Positions 10,278 through 18,467 of a stretch of 40,876 bases of DNA are shown here, piece by piece (positions within the stretch are counted from its first letter, which is position 1; the number at the start of each line of letters is the position of its first letter). The stretch lies in the NCBI GenBank assembly GCA_000497835.1, contig KI547180.1, positions 37,307-78,182 of the forward strand, given 5' to 3'. Both the position numbers and the translations under genes were made by a program. This stretch comes from a gamma proteobacterium L18 (GTDB lineage Bacteria; Pseudomonadota; Gammaproteobacteria; Pseudomonadales; Pseudomonadaceae). The notes beneath the pieces were generated by a model. The model did not search any database. It was given only the letters and a program-made list of their open reading frames with translations, and was not told where the DNA came from.

Positions 10278-10790
10278 TCACTCCGGCAGCTCGTAGATGT
10301 AGATTTTGTCGGCGTCCATCTGGTAGCCCGCGTCGGCCAGCTCGCTGTCTGAGCGCTTCACGCGCATGGTGCCCTCCACCCAGAACGCCTGGTACAGATC
10401 GTCGAGCTTGACCCCGACCTGGCTGGTCACGTGCACGATCTGGTTCGACGGAGGCGGCGGCACGTGGATGCAGGCGCCGTAGTACGGCACCAGCAGGAAG
10501 TCGGTTGTGCGCCCATCGTCGCTGACTTCCAGCGGCACGATGAAACCAGGCATCTTCACGTTCTGGCCGTCCAGCGCCTTGACCACCGGCGCGTCGGGTT
10601 GCTGCTGCTTCACCGCTGGCGCCGACTCCATGTCGGTGCCCATCTTCGACAGGTCGTGCATCGGCGTCATCTGCGGGGCGAGCTTGGGCGCGTCGGGCGG
10701 AATCATCTCCGCCCAGGTCAGCTCGCGAGGTTGCGCCGCCCACAGGCTGGGGGCGGCGATCATCAGCAGGAACAACAGGACGGCTTTCAT
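10278..10790 (-). CDS. DUF3299 periplasmic protein of a zinc-linked ABC operon
   Basis: A 170-residue secreted protein with a signal peptide MKAVLLFLLMIAAPSLWA. The DUF3299 core includes PGFIVPLEVSDDGRTTDFLLVPYYGACIHVPPPPSNQIVHV, with a conserved Cys-Ile-His that could bind metal. It is the last gene of a four-gene minus-strand run (DUF2796, ATPase, permease, DUF3299), eleven bases after the permease stop. The P. aeruginosa counterpart, PA4063-PA4066, is induced by zinc starvation. The start at 10790 places the signal peptide at the N-terminus. The precise role is unknown; metal handling next to the permease is an inference from context. Confidence 0.82.
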   Translation of the reverse strand: MKAVLLFLLMIAAPSLWAAQPRELTWAEMIPPDAPKLAPQMTPMHDLSKMGTDMESAPAVKQQQPDAPVVKALDGQNVKMPGFIVPLEVSDDGRTTDFLLVPYYGACIHVPPPPSNQIVHVTSQVGVKLDDLYQAFWVEGTMRVKRSDSELADAGYQMDADKIYIYELPE

Positions 10791-10801
10791 ATCGGGACGG
10801 C

Positions 10802-12067
10802 TCACAGGTGAATGGACAAGCCATCGGCCAGTGACTGCCGATACGCGCGCCAGGCCGGTACGGCGCCCATGACCAGGGCTGCGGCGAGGATAATCCCCAG
10901 CAGCGACCATTCATAGGCGGTGGGTGCCGACAATGGCAAATACAGACCGTAATTGGCCTGCACATAGCCCTGCGCCGCGGCGATGCCGGCATACAACAGC
11001 GCCACGCCGGCGACGATGCCGCACAGGGCCAGGGAAAACGCTTCCAGGATCAGCAGGCTGGCGATATGCCAAGGCCGGGCGCCCACCGAGCGCAGGATGG
11101 CCATCTCCCGGCGCCGCTCGTTGAGGCTGGTCAGGATAGCCGTGAGCATGCCGATCAGGCCGGTCAGCACCACGAACAGCGACACTACGAACAAGGCTTT
11201 CTCGGCCGTGCCCATCAACCCCCACAGTTCCTGCAGGGCCACGCCGGGCAGGATGGCCAGCAGCGGCTCGCCGACGAAGTCGTTGATTTCACGCTGCAGG
11301 GCAAAGGTCGAGATCTTGTTATTGAGTCCCAGCATCATGGCGGTGATCGCCGTAGGCGTAAGGTCCATGTTGCGTGCCTGGTCGGCACTGATGCGGCCGG
11401 CGCCACGGGCGGGCACGCCGTTGTGCCAGTCGATGTGAATGGCCTCCATGCCGCCCAGGCTGATGTGCAGCGTGCGGTCCACCGGCGTACCGGTGCGCTT
11501 GAGGATGCCAACCACGGTGAACGGCTTGTCGTCGTGCTTGACCAGGCTGATGGCGGCGGTGCCATGGGCCAGTACCAGGCTGTCACCCAATTTGTAATGC
11601 AGGGCCTCGGCCACTTCGGCGCCCAGTACCACTTCGAACGGATCGGTGGCGAAGAAGCGCCCGGCCGCCATTTCCAGCGGCTGGTGATGGCCGTACTGGT
11701 AATGCTCGAAGTAGGACTGGTCGGTGCCCAGTACCCGGTAGCCGCGGTGCGAATCACCCAGCGACATGGGGATGGCCCACTTCACCCGCGGGTCGTGGGC
11801 GTAGTGCTCGAAGCTGTCCCAGCGGATGTTGTTGGTGGCGTTGCCGATGCGGAATACCGAGTACAGCAGCAGGTTCACCGAGCCCGAGCGGGCGCCGACA
11901 ATCAGGTCGGTGCCGCTGATGGTGCTGGCGAAGCTGGTGCGCGCCTCGGTGCGCACGCGCTCCACGGCCAGCAGCAGGCACACTGACAGGGCGATGGCGA
12001 AGGCGGTCAGGAAGGCAGTAAAGCGCCGGTTGGCCAGGCTGGCCACGGCTAGACGGAACAGGTACAT
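10802..12067 (-). CDS. FtsX/MacB-like ABC transporter permease
   Basis: A 421-residue permease with one N-terminal helix (about residues 10-30), a large periplasmic domain with the MacB-PCD pattern (about 40-270), and three C-terminal helices with the FtsX core (LTSLNERRREMAILRSVGAR is typical of the coupling region). Such permeases usually do mechanical work on periplasmic partners rather than transport through the membrane. The start at 12067 overlaps the ATPase stop as TGATG, so translation is coupled. Its ATPase partner is frameshifted in this sequence, which would leave the permease without an engine. The neighbouring DUF2796 and DUF3299 proteins suggest zinc or metalloprotein work. Confidence 0.88.
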   Translation of the reverse strand: MYLFRLAVASLANRRFTAFLTAFAIALSVCLLLAVERVRTEARTSFASTISGTDLIVGARSGSVNLLLYSVFRIGNATNNIRWDSFEHYAHDPRVKWAIPMSLGDSHRGYRVLGTDQSYFEHYQYGHHQPLEMAAGRFFATDPFEVVLGAEVAEALHYKLGDSLVLAHGTAAISLVKHDDKPFTVVGILKRTGTPVDRTLHISLGGMEAIHIDWHNGVPARGAGRISADQARNMDLTPTAITAMMLGLNNKISTFALQREINDFVGEPLLAILPGVALQELWGLMGTAEKALFVVSLFVVLTGLIGMLTAILTSLNERRREMAILRSVGARPWHIASLLILEAFSLALCGIVAGVALLYAGIAAAQGYVQANYGLYLPLSAPTAYEWSLLGIILAAALVMGAVPAWRAYRQSLADGLSIHL

Positions 12068-12788
12068 CAGACTTCCCCTGGTACGGCAGGGCGCGCGGCC
12101 CGGTTGAGTTCGGCCAGTGACAGGCTGCGGTCGAACAACGGCGCCAGGCTTTGATCGTGGCTGACGAACAACAGGCTGGAGCCGGCGTCGCGGCATTCGG
12201 CGAACAGCAGGCGAATGAACGCTTCGCGGGCGTCATAGTCCAGCGCCGAGGTGGGCTCATCGGCGATCACCAGTTCCGGCTGGCCAATCAGCGCGCGGGC
12301 GGCGGCCACCCGTTGTTGCTGGCCGATTGACAGGGTGTCCGCCCGGCGTTGCAGCAGGGCCGGATCGGTCAGCCCCAGGTGCGCCAGCAAGGTCGCAGCC
12401 GCCTGGTCGATGCTGCCATGGCGCTGTTTGGTCCGTTCGGCGCGCTGGCGCGAGAAGTGGCAGGGCAGTTCTACGTTTTCGCGCACAGACAGGAACGGCA
12501 GCAGGTTGAATTGCTGGAAGATATAGCCGGTGTGGTCCACGCGAAAGCGATCGCGACGGCCCTGGCTCATCTGGCCAAGCTCGTGTCCCAATACCTGGAC
12601 ACTGCCGCTGACGGGTTTCTGCACGCCCCCAGCAGGCCCAGCAGGGTGGTCTTGCCACTGCCGCTGGGGCCCTTGAGGAACAGGGTTTCACCGGCTTCCA
12701 GGCAGAACGCCGGGATATCCAGCAGGGCGGGCTGGCGCGGCCAGGCAAAGTGCAGGTCGCGCAGTTCGATAAGGGCGGTGCTGGTCAT
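12067..12788 (-). pseudogene. ABC transporter ATP-binding protein, frameshifted
   Basis: The ATPase partner of the permease, split between two frames. From the ATG at 12788, frame one encodes the N-terminus with Walker A GPSGSGKT (residues 40-47), then leaves the family sequence after LLGLLG and stops at 12567. Frame two, from a GTG at 12624, continues with VQKPVSGSVQVLGHEL, the Q-loop FQQFNLLP, signature LSIGQQQR, Walker B LVIADEPTSALD and the H-loop SHD. One extra G in the five-base C/G run at 12626-12630 would restore a single protein of about 240 residues. Causes could be a real deletion, a sequencing error, or a -1 ribosomal slip at TGGGGGC. Both ends overlap their neighbours as TGATG. 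Confidence 0.88.
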
Positions 12789-13375
12789 CAGAAGCTCAGC
12801 GTGCTGTTGTCCGGGGTAGCATCCAGGCCTTTCTGGCCGGCTGGCGCGATCAGTTGTACCACGACCTTGTGGGTGGCCGGGAAGGTCTTGAATACCTGGG
12901 ACAGGTCCAGGGCCTTGAGCTTGTCCGGCGAGGTGCAGGTGAATTCGTAGGTGGCGTGGATTTCGCTGTGGTGATGTTCTGCGCCGGCGGCGTGTTCGTC
13001 GTGATCGTGATCATCGTCGTCATCGTCCGCAGGCATCACGTCGCCGAACAGCGGGCTTTGCAGGTGCTGGCTGGCCACGCTGCAACCGGCGGCGGCTGGC
13101 AGGTTGAACAGCGCCAGGGGTTTTTCCAGCAGGGCGCGCGCCTTGGCCACGGCGGCCTTGTCGGCGTCGGTGGTGGCCAGGTGTTCGAAGCCGACGATGT
13201 TCATGGCCGGGGTTTGCAGTTCCAGCGCCAGGGTCTGATCGTCCAGTGCGGCGTTGACGCGGGCGGTGCCGTGTTCGTGCGTACCCAGGCTGCCGTGTTT
13301 GACCGTGGTGTCGTCGGCGTGGGCAACGGCCAGAGGCAGCAGCGCGAAGGGCAGGGCAAGCAGAAGTCGGCGCAT
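12788..13375 (-). CDS. DUF2796 periplasmic protein with His/Asp-rich metal-binding loop
   Basis: A 195-residue secreted protein with a signal peptide (residues 1-20, ending VAHA). The mature N-terminus has further histidines (KHGSLGTHEHG). A striking loop at residues 117-140 is a run of Asp followed by HDHDEH and HHHSEIH, as in zinc-carrier proteins. It starts the four-gene operon that leads into the ABC genes, and a Zur-like palindrome lies 28 bases upstream. The start at 13375 has AGGA upstream and places the signal peptide correctly. It probably captures periplasmic zinc for the system; that is inferred from the loop, the family and the operator. Confidence 0.87.
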   Translation of the reverse strand: MRRLLLALPFALLPLAVAHADDTTVKHGSLGTHEHGTARVNAALDDQTLALELQTPAMNIVGFEHLATTDADKAAVAKARALLEKPLALFNLPAAAGCSVASQHLQSPLFGDVMPADDDDDDHDHDEHAAGAEHHHSEIHATYEFTCTSPDKLKALDLSQVFKTFPATHKVVVQLIAPAGQKGLDATPDNSTLSF

Positions 13376-13402
13376 GAAGAAATCCTGATGAAAGATGAAT
13401 AA

Positions 13403-13419
13403 TTGTAACGTTATAACAA
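13403..13419 (-). promoter_or_regulatory. Candidate Zur box of the DUF2796-ABC operon
   Basis: TTGTAACGTTATAACAA has a perfect right half TTATAACA and agrees at 12 of 15 positions with the symmetric form TGTTATATTATAACA used by gammaproteobacterial Zur proteins. It lies in an AT-rich patch where the promoter should be, 28 bases before the DUF2796 start. Zinc-dependent repression fits the known zinc response of this operon type. Confidence 0.6.
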
Positions 13420-13482
13420 CTTTAAAGTGCCAGCACCATAAAGGCCCAGATGAAATTTTTGAGCGGCGAGCGGGATGGCTGA

Positions 13483-13571
13483 TGTGGGAGCGGGCTCTGC
13501 CCGCGAAGCAGGCACCACATGGTTTCAGTGAAATCGAGGCGGTCTTGTCGCGGGCAGAGCCCGCTCCCACA
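13483..13571. repeat. REP-like palindrome, family C
   Basis: Left arm 13483-13506 (TGTGGGAGCGGGCTCTGCCC and on) and right arm 13548-13571 are inverted copies about 41 bases apart. Each arm also contains a short palindrome, GGGCTCTGCCC. A single arm of the same family occurs at 40734-40757. It sits between divergent genes. Confidence 0.8.
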
Positions 13572-13649
13572 AATGCCACTCACAAGGCGCTGACTCACAA
13601 AGAGGGTAGCGGGTGTGGGAACATGCTCATTCGCAGACGAGGAATCACC

Positions 13650-13997
13650 ATGCTACGAATTCGCGGAACCATCGGCGCCTGGCCGGTGGACTTGACCATC
13701 GAGATGGACGCCGCCGACTGGCAGCAGCTGGGCGCCCAATTGAACGTACAGGCCGAAGCACCGACTACCCCTGCGCCCACGGCAAAACCGGCCGCGCAGA
13801 ACGATGCCCTGTGGCAGTCAACGCTACAGCTGGTTCAACAAGCAGGGCAGATCAGCGGCCCGGAACTGCTGGGGCAGCTCGAAGGCCTGGCGGGCAGCAC
13901 GGCGGCAGGCAAGCGTTTGTTGGTGCGCTTGCGCCACTGCCAGGAAGTGCGCGTGGAAAGCGGCGCCGACGCGCCGCTGTATTGCTGGGTCGACTGA
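13650..13997 (+). CDS. Conserved hypothetical protein
   Basis: I do not recognise a characterised family. The 115-residue product starts with a beta-like segment (MLRIRGTIGAWPVDLTIEMDAADWQQL), passes through a Pro/Ala/Thr-rich linker (about residues 35-50), and ends in a helical domain with GPELLGQLEGLAGSTAAGKRLLVRLRH. There is no signal peptide or membrane segment, so it is probably cytoplasmic. The start at 13650 has GAGGAA at good spacing; an ATG nine codons upstream has no such site. Its stop lies one base from the end of the convergent thioredoxin-family gene. Confidence 0.7.
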   Translation: MLRIRGTIGAWPVDLTIEMDAADWQQLGAQLNVQAEAPTTPAPTAKPAAQNDALWQSTLQLVQQAGQISGPELLGQLEGLAGSTAAGKRLLVRLRHCQEVRVESGADAPLYCWVD

Positions 13998-13998
13998 C

Positions 13999-14871
13999 TC
14001 AGTAGAGGGCGGCGAACAGCTTGCGGCGGTAGGTGGTGACCAGCGGATGGTCATTGCCCAGCAGCTCGAACACCTGCAGCAACGTCTTGTGCGCCACGCC
14101 TTCGTTGAAGCTGCGGTTGCGGGTAAACAGTTTCAGCAGGGCGTCCAGCGCCGCTTCGTACTGTTGGCGCGACAACTGCTGGATCGCCAGTTGGAACACG
14201 GCTTCGTCGTCGTTGGGGTTCTGCGCGATACGGGTCTTCAGGTCTGCGGCATCCGGCAGTTCGGCCGCCTGGCGCAGAAAGGTCAGCTGCGCCTTGGCGC
14301 CGGCCAGTGCGGCCTTGTGCTCGTCGCCCTTCACCGCGTCCAGCACCGCCTGGGCTTCGGTCAGCTCATTGCGTTCGGCCAGGCAACGCGCGTACAGGAT
14401 CAGCGCACGGGCGTTGGTGTTGTCCTCGCCCAGCAGTACACGCAGGATCTCTTCGGCCTTGGCAAACTGACCTTCGTTGAACAGCGCCTGTGCCGCTTCG
14501 AACGGATCGGCAGCTGGCGCTTCGGGCATGTGCACATGCGGCTCCAGCATGGCGCGGATCTCGGACTCCGGACGCGCTTCAGCGAAACCGTCCACCGGCT
14601 TGCCGTCCTTGAACAGCACCACGGTCGGCAGGCTGCGAATGCCGAAGTGGGCGACGATGTCCTGTTCCACATCGCAGTTGACCTTGGCCAGCAGCAGCTC
14701 GCCCTGGTAGCTCTCGGCGATCTTTTCCAGCAGCGGCATCAGCACTTTGCAGGGCGCGCACCACTCGGCCCAGAAGTCCACCAGCACCGGCTGATCGAAT
14801 GACTTGTCGATCACGTCTTGCTGGAAGCTGGCAGTGGTGACATCGAAAATATACGGCGTGGACTGGCTCAT
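13999..14871 (-). CDS. cnoX: Thioredoxin-domain co-chaperone (CnoX/YbbN type)
   Basis: A 290-residue protein with an N-terminal thioredoxin fold (residues about 5-110) and a C-terminal TPR-like helical region (about 115-290). This is the layout of E. coli CnoX/YbbN, which guards proteins against oxidation and hands them to GroEL and DnaK. Here the active site is WCAPCK, a complete CxxC, as in redox-active members; E. coli CnoX lacks the first Cys. The TPR part shows LFNEGQFAKAEEILRVLL and the terminal AALDALLKLFTRNRSF, typical of the family. The start at 14871 gives the usual MSQSTPYIFDVT N-terminus. Confidence 0.9.
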   Translation of the reverse strand: MSQSTPYIFDVTTASFQQDVIDKSFDQPVLVDFWAEWCAPCKVLMPLLEKIAESYQGELLLAKVNCDVEQDIVAHFGIRSLPTVVLFKDGKPVDGFAEARPESEIRAMLEPHVHMPEAPAADPFEAAQALFNEGQFAKAEEILRVLLGEDNTNARALILYARCLAERNELTEAQAVLDAVKGDEHKAALAGAKAQLTFLRQAAELPDAADLKTRIAQNPNDDEAVFQLAIQQLSRQQYEAALDALLKLFTRNRSFNEGVAHKTLLQVFELLGNDHPLVTTYRRKLFAALY

Positions 14872-14936
14872 CGTGCATCTCGAAAAAAGCGGTAATGGTT
14901 GCACTATAAAGGCTGGCGCCGCTGGCCGGAAGCGCT

Positions 14937-15584
14937 TCAGCCGCGCCGGGCGTGGTAGAGGCTGACGTTGCGAAACTCGTGGGGCTCGGCCAGGTCGGGG
15001 AGGGTGCAGGCCTGCAAGCGTGCCAGCTGGCGGTACACCGGGTGGCTGAAGTCGCGCACTCGGGAATCGGCGACCAGTGCTTCGCGGCCGCGGCTGAGGA
15101 ACTGATCCAGCAATGGCAGGTTGGCGCGGTCGTAGAGCACGTCAGCGACCAGAATCAGGTCAAAGCGATCGTCCTCGGCGAAGAAGTCGGCCGAATAACT
15201 CAGGCTGACCCGGTTGAGCTCGGCGTTGGCGCGGCAGGCATCCAGCGCCAGCGGGTCGAGGTCGCAGGCCACGACCTCGGCGGCGCCCGCTTTGGCGGCG
15301 GCAATGGCCGCCACGCCAGAGCCGGCACCGAAGTCCAGCACCCGCTTGCCTTCCACCCACTGCGGCTGTTCGGCCAGGTAGCGGGCCATGGCCAGGCCAC
15401 TGGCCCAGCAGAAACTCCAGTAGGGGGGCTCGTGGAGGATGCGTCGGGTTTCCTCGGGGCTGAAGGCACGGTCCATGTTGTCGCCGTCGATCAGCCACAA
15501 CTGCAGGTCGGTACCCGGCAGCTCAGTGGGTACCAGTTGTGCGTCGCCCAGCAGTTCACTCAACGCGTGTTGCAGCGCCTTCAT
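14937..15584 (-). CDS. Class I SAM-dependent methyltransferase (protein-lysine type)
   Basis: A 215-residue Rossmann methyltransferase. SAM motif I is VLDFGAGSGVAAIAAAK, motif II is ACDLDPLALDACRANAELN, and the post-motif IV segment is LILVADVLYDRANLPLL. The ADVLYD form matches the METTL20/ETFB-lysine methyltransferase and nicotinamide N-methyltransferase-like group rather than RNA enzymes, so a protein or small-molecule substrate is likely. There is no signal peptide. The start overlaps the stop of the upstream lipoprotein gene as ATGA, so both come from one transcript. The substrate is unknown. Confidence 0.85.
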   Translation of the reverse strand: MKALQHALSELLGDAQLVPTELPGTDLQLWLIDGDNMDRAFSPEETRRILHEPPYWSFCWASGLAMARYLAEQPQWVEGKRVLDFGAGSGVAAIAAAKAGAAEVVACDLDPLALDACRANAELNRVSLSYSADFFAEDDRFDLILVADVLYDRANLPLLDQFLSRGREALVADSRVRDFSHPVYRQLARLQACTLPDLAEPHEFRNVSLYHARRG

Positions 15585-16045
15585 GGCGCTTGCAGCAACT
15601 GCAACTGGCCCAGGGACTGGGTGGTGGGCTGGCTGACCGGCACGGCGGGCAAATGCAGGATCAACTGGCCGGACTGGCTGGCGCGGCCGCGCAATTCAAC
15701 GCGCAGGCCTTGAGGAAAGGCCTCGGGGTTGAAGCGCAACTGGAAGGCCAGCGGCTTGCCTGTGCCGATGTACTTGGTACTGGCCAACAGTTTTTGCGGC
15801 CGGCTGCGTTCATCCACCGCCAGCAATGCCAGTTCCACTTCGGCGTTCAAGGGGGCGCCCAGCACGGTGCCGGTCAGTTCACGTTGAAACGCAGGCAACG
15901 GGCCCAGCGGTTCTGCACCGATGGCGGCGGGTTTCGGGGCGGGCGCCACGGGCGCCACAGGCTTGGGCTTGTCGCTGCTGCAGGCCGCCAGCAGGGCGAC
16001 CAGGCTCAGCAAAACTAGGGGGCGTAGGGGCATTGGCAGATCCAT
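15581..16045 (-). CDS. YbaY family lipoprotein
   Basis: A 154-residue lipoprotein. Its signal peptide ends in the lipobox LLAAC, followed by SSDKPKP and a Pro/Ala-rich linker to about residue 45. The C-terminal beta-sandwich (GTVLGAPLNAEVELALLAVDE, TGKPLAFQLRFNPEAF, LRVELRGRASQSGQLIL) resembles the YbaY/YscW domain seen in lipoproteins of unclear function. Ser after the lipid Cys suggests outer-membrane sorting. Two starts are possible, at 16045 and 16033; both keep the signal peptide. It precedes the methyltransferase gene and diverges from nrdR. Confidence 0.83.
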   Translation of the reverse strand: MDLPMPLRPLVLLSLVALLAACSSDKPKPVAPVAPAPKPAAIGAEPLGPLPAFQRELTGTVLGAPLNAEVELALLAVDERSRPQKLLASTKYIGTGKPLAFQLRFNPEAFPQGLRVELRGRASQSGQLILHLPAVPVSQPTTQSLGQLQLLQAP

Positions 16046-16140
16046 CGCAATAATTATCCACTGTATACCGCAAAGGCTTTGGCTTGTCTTGCCAGTGGGA
16101 TGCGCTACCATGGCCCTCCCATTTTTTGTTGCCTGCCACC

Positions 16141-16605
16141 ATGCACTGTCCCTTCTGCGGTGCCAACGACACCAAGGTCATCGACTCGCGACTGGTCGCC
16201 GAGGGCGAGCAAGTGCGCCGCCGTCGCGAATGCCTGGCCTGCGGTGAGCGTTTCACCACCTTCGAAACCGCCGAACTGGTTTTGCCGCGCCTGATCAAAC
16301 AGGACGGCAGCCGCCAGCCCTTCGACGAAGAAAAACTGCGCGCCGGCATGCAGCGGGCGCTGGAAAAACGCCCGGTCAGCGTCGAGCGGCTGGAAGCGGC
16401 CCTGGCCCACATCAAGCACAAGCTGCGCGCCACCGGCGAGCGTGAGGTCAAGTCGCTGGTTGTCGGCGAGCTGGTGATGGCCGAGCTGCAGAAGCTCGAT
16501 GAGGTCGCCTACATCCGTTTCGCCTCGGTGTACCGCCGCTTCCAGGACCTGGACGAGTTCCGCGAGGAAATCGACCGCCTGGCCCGCGAACCGGCCAAGG
16601 AGTGA
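16141..16605 (+). CDS. nrdR: Transcriptional repressor NrdR
   Basis: A 154-residue nucleotide-sensing repressor of ribonucleotide reductase genes. The N-terminal zinc ribbon has four Cys (CPFC at 3-6 and CLAC at 31-34) around DTKVIDSRL and RRRRECLACGERFTTFE. The ATP-cone domain follows (about residues 50-140, LPRLIKQDGSRQPFDEEKLR). The start at 16141 gives the invariant MHCPFCG. It is the first gene of the rib-nus-thi cluster, as in many gammaproteobacteria, and its stop overlaps the ribosome-binding site of ribD. The identification is secure. Confidence 0.97.
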   Translation: MHCPFCGANDTKVIDSRLVAEGEQVRRRRECLACGERFTTFETAELVLPRLIKQDGSRQPFDEEKLRAGMQRALEKRPVSVERLEAALAHIKHKLRATGEREVKSLVVGELVMAELQKLDEVAYIRFASVYRRFQDLDEFREEIDRLAREPAKE

Positions 16606-16607
16606 GC

Positions 16608-17744
16608 ATGCCCAGCGAGCAAGCGGTCCTGGACGCCCATTACATGGCGCGCGCCATCGAGCTGGCGCGCCGTGGCCTGTACACCACGCACCCCAACCCG
16701 CGGGTGGGCTGCGTGATTGTGCGCGACGGCCAGGTAGTGGGCGAAGGCTGGCACGTGCGCGCCGGCGAACCCCACGCCGAGGTGCATGCCCTGCGCCAGG
16801 CTGGCGAGCTGGCGCGTGGCGCCACGGCTTACGTCACCCTTGAACCGTGCAGCCATCATGGCCGCACGCCGCCGTGCGCGGATGCCCTGGTGAGTGCCGG
16901 GCTGGCGCGGGTGGTGGCGGCCATGCAGGATCCCAACCCCGAAGTCGCCGGCCGTGGCCTCAAGCGCCTGGCCGATGTCGGCATTGAAGTGCTCAGCGGT
17001 GTGCTGGAGGCTGAGTCCCGGGCGTTGAACCCCGGCTTCCTCAAGCGCATGGAGCACGGCGTGCCGTTTGTGCGGGTCAAGCTGGCCATGAGCCTGGACG
17101 GCCGCACGGCCATGGCCAGTGGCGAAAGCCAATGGATCACCGGCCCAGCCGCCCGCTCGGCCGTGCAGCGCCTGCGGGCACGCTCCAGCGTGGTATTGAC
17201 CGGCGCCGACAGCGTGCTGGCCGATGGCGCGCGCATGACCGTGCGCGCCGAGCAATTGGGCCTGGACGCAGAGACCACGACGCTGGCGCTGAGCCGCCCG
17301 CCGTTGCGCGTACTGATAGACGGCCGCCTGCGGGTGCCACTGGACGCGCCGTTCTTCCAAGCTGGCCCGGCGCTGGTCGTCACCTGTGCCGAGGGCGCGG
17401 ACGTCAGCGTGTATCAGCAGCATGGCCATGAGCTGCTGGTGGTGGCCGCCGTCGATGGTCACGTGGACCTGGCGCACTTGCTGCAACTGCTGGCCGCCCG
17501 CGGCACCAGCGAAATTCTGGTGGAAGCCGGCCCTACCCTGGCCGGCGCCTTCGCCCGCCAAGGCCTGGTGGATGAATACCAATTGTTCGTCGCCGCTCAG
17601 TTCCTGGGCTCCAGTGCGCGCCCCTTGCTGGACTGGCCGCTGGCGCGGATGGCCGAGGCACCCCGGCTGAAAATCATCGAAATGCGTGCCGTGGGGGATG
17701 ACTGGCGAGTCATCGCAATACCTGCCCCGACGGCAAGCGTATAA
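16608..17744 (+). CDS. ribD: Bifunctional riboflavin deaminase/reductase RibD
   Basis: Catalyses the second and third committed steps of riboflavin synthesis: deamination of the pyrimidinone and NADPH-dependent reduction of the ribosyl side chain. Of its 378 residues the N-terminal zinc deaminase shows GEPHAEVHAL and TLEPCSHHGRTPPCADAL (about 48-90), and the C-terminal DHFR-like reductase shows RVKLAMSLDGRTAMASGESQWITG and EILVEAGPTLAGAF. ATG at 16608 follows AAGGAGTGAGC; an in-frame GTG six bases earlier lies too close to the AAGGAG and overlaps the nrdR stop. The identification is secure. Confidence 0.97.
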   Translation: MPSEQAVLDAHYMARAIELARRGLYTTHPNPRVGCVIVRDGQVVGEGWHVRAGEPHAEVHALRQAGELARGATAYVTLEPCSHHGRTPPCADALVSAGLARVVAAMQDPNPEVAGRGLKRLADVGIEVLSGVLEAESRALNPGFLKRMEHGVPFVRVKLAMSLDGRTAMASGESQWITGPAARSAVQRLRARSSVVLTGADSVLADGARMTVRAEQLGLDAETTTLALSRPPLRVLIDGRLRVPLDAPFFQAGPALVVTCAEGADVSVYQQHGHELLVVAAVDGHVDLAHLLQLLAARGTSEILVEAGPTLAGAFARQGLVDEYQLFVAAQFLGSSARPLLDWPLARMAEAPRLKIIEMRAVGDDWRVIAIPAPTASV

Positions 17745-17789
17745 TTTGCGCCTCGCGCCCAGCGCAGGCCCGGTTCCGTAGGAGGACCC

Positions 17790-18452
17790 ATGTTCACCGG
17801 CATTATCGAATCCATCGGCAGCATCCGTTCGTTGACCCCCAAGGGCGGTGACGTACGTGTTTACGTAGAAACCGGCAAGCTGGACCTCGCCGACGTCAAA
17901 CTGGGCGACAGCATCGCCGTCAACGGCGTGTGCCTGACTGCAGTCGAGCTGCCGGGCGATGGCTTCTGGGCCGACGTCAGCCGCGAGACCCTGGACTGCA
18001 CAGCGTTCCACGAGCTCAAGGCCGGCAGCCGGGTCAACCTGGAAAAGGCCCTGACCCCAAGCTCGCGTCTGGGCGGTCACCTGGTCAGCGGTCACGTCGA
18101 CGGTGTCGGCGAAATCGTTTCCCGCGAGGAAAACGCCCGCGCCATCCAGTTCCGTGTGCGCGCGCCCAAGGAGCTGGCCAAGTACATCGCCCACAAAGGC
18201 TCGATCACCGTCGACGGCACCAGCCTGACCGTGAACGCCGTGGACGGTGCCGAGTTCGAACTGACCATCGTCCCGCACACCCTGGCCGAAACCATCATGG
18301 CCGACTACCGTGCCGGCCGTAAGGTCAACCTGGAAGTGGACCTGCTGGCCCGTTACCTGGAGCGCCTGCTGCTGGGTGACAAGGCGGCCGAGCCGTCCGC
18401 CGGTGGCATCACCGAGAGCTTCCTGGCCGCCAACGGCTACCTCAAGTCCTGA
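17790..18452 (+). CDS. ribE: Riboflavin synthase alpha subunit
   Basis: Dismutates two lumazine molecules to riboflavin and a pyrimidinedione. The 220 residues form two tandem lumazine-binding domains: MFTGIIESIGSI to about 90 with VNGVCLTA, and about 98-190 with VDGTSLTVNAV. The family's N-terminal MFTGI is complete, and the second domain contains the SGHVDGVGEI motif. GTAGGAGG precedes the ATG. It follows ribD by 45 bases and precedes ribBX by fifteen. It is also called ribC in some Pseudomonas annotations. Confidence 0.97.
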   Translation: MFTGIIESIGSIRSLTPKGGDVRVYVETGKLDLADVKLGDSIAVNGVCLTAVELPGDGFWADVSRETLDCTAFHELKAGSRVNLEKALTPSSRLGGHLVSGHVDGVGEIVSREENARAIQFRVRAPKELAKYIAHKGSITVDGTSLTVNAVDGAEFELTIVPHTLAETIMADYRAGRKVNLEVDLLARYLERLLLGDKAAEPSAGGITESFLAANGYLKS

Positions 18453-18467
18453 TATAGGGGGTGCCGC

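Noticed and set aside
16602..16607. GTG start for ribD six bases before the ATG
   Set aside because: It lies directly against the AAGGAG ribosome site, leaving no proper spacing, whereas the ATG at 16608 is well placed.
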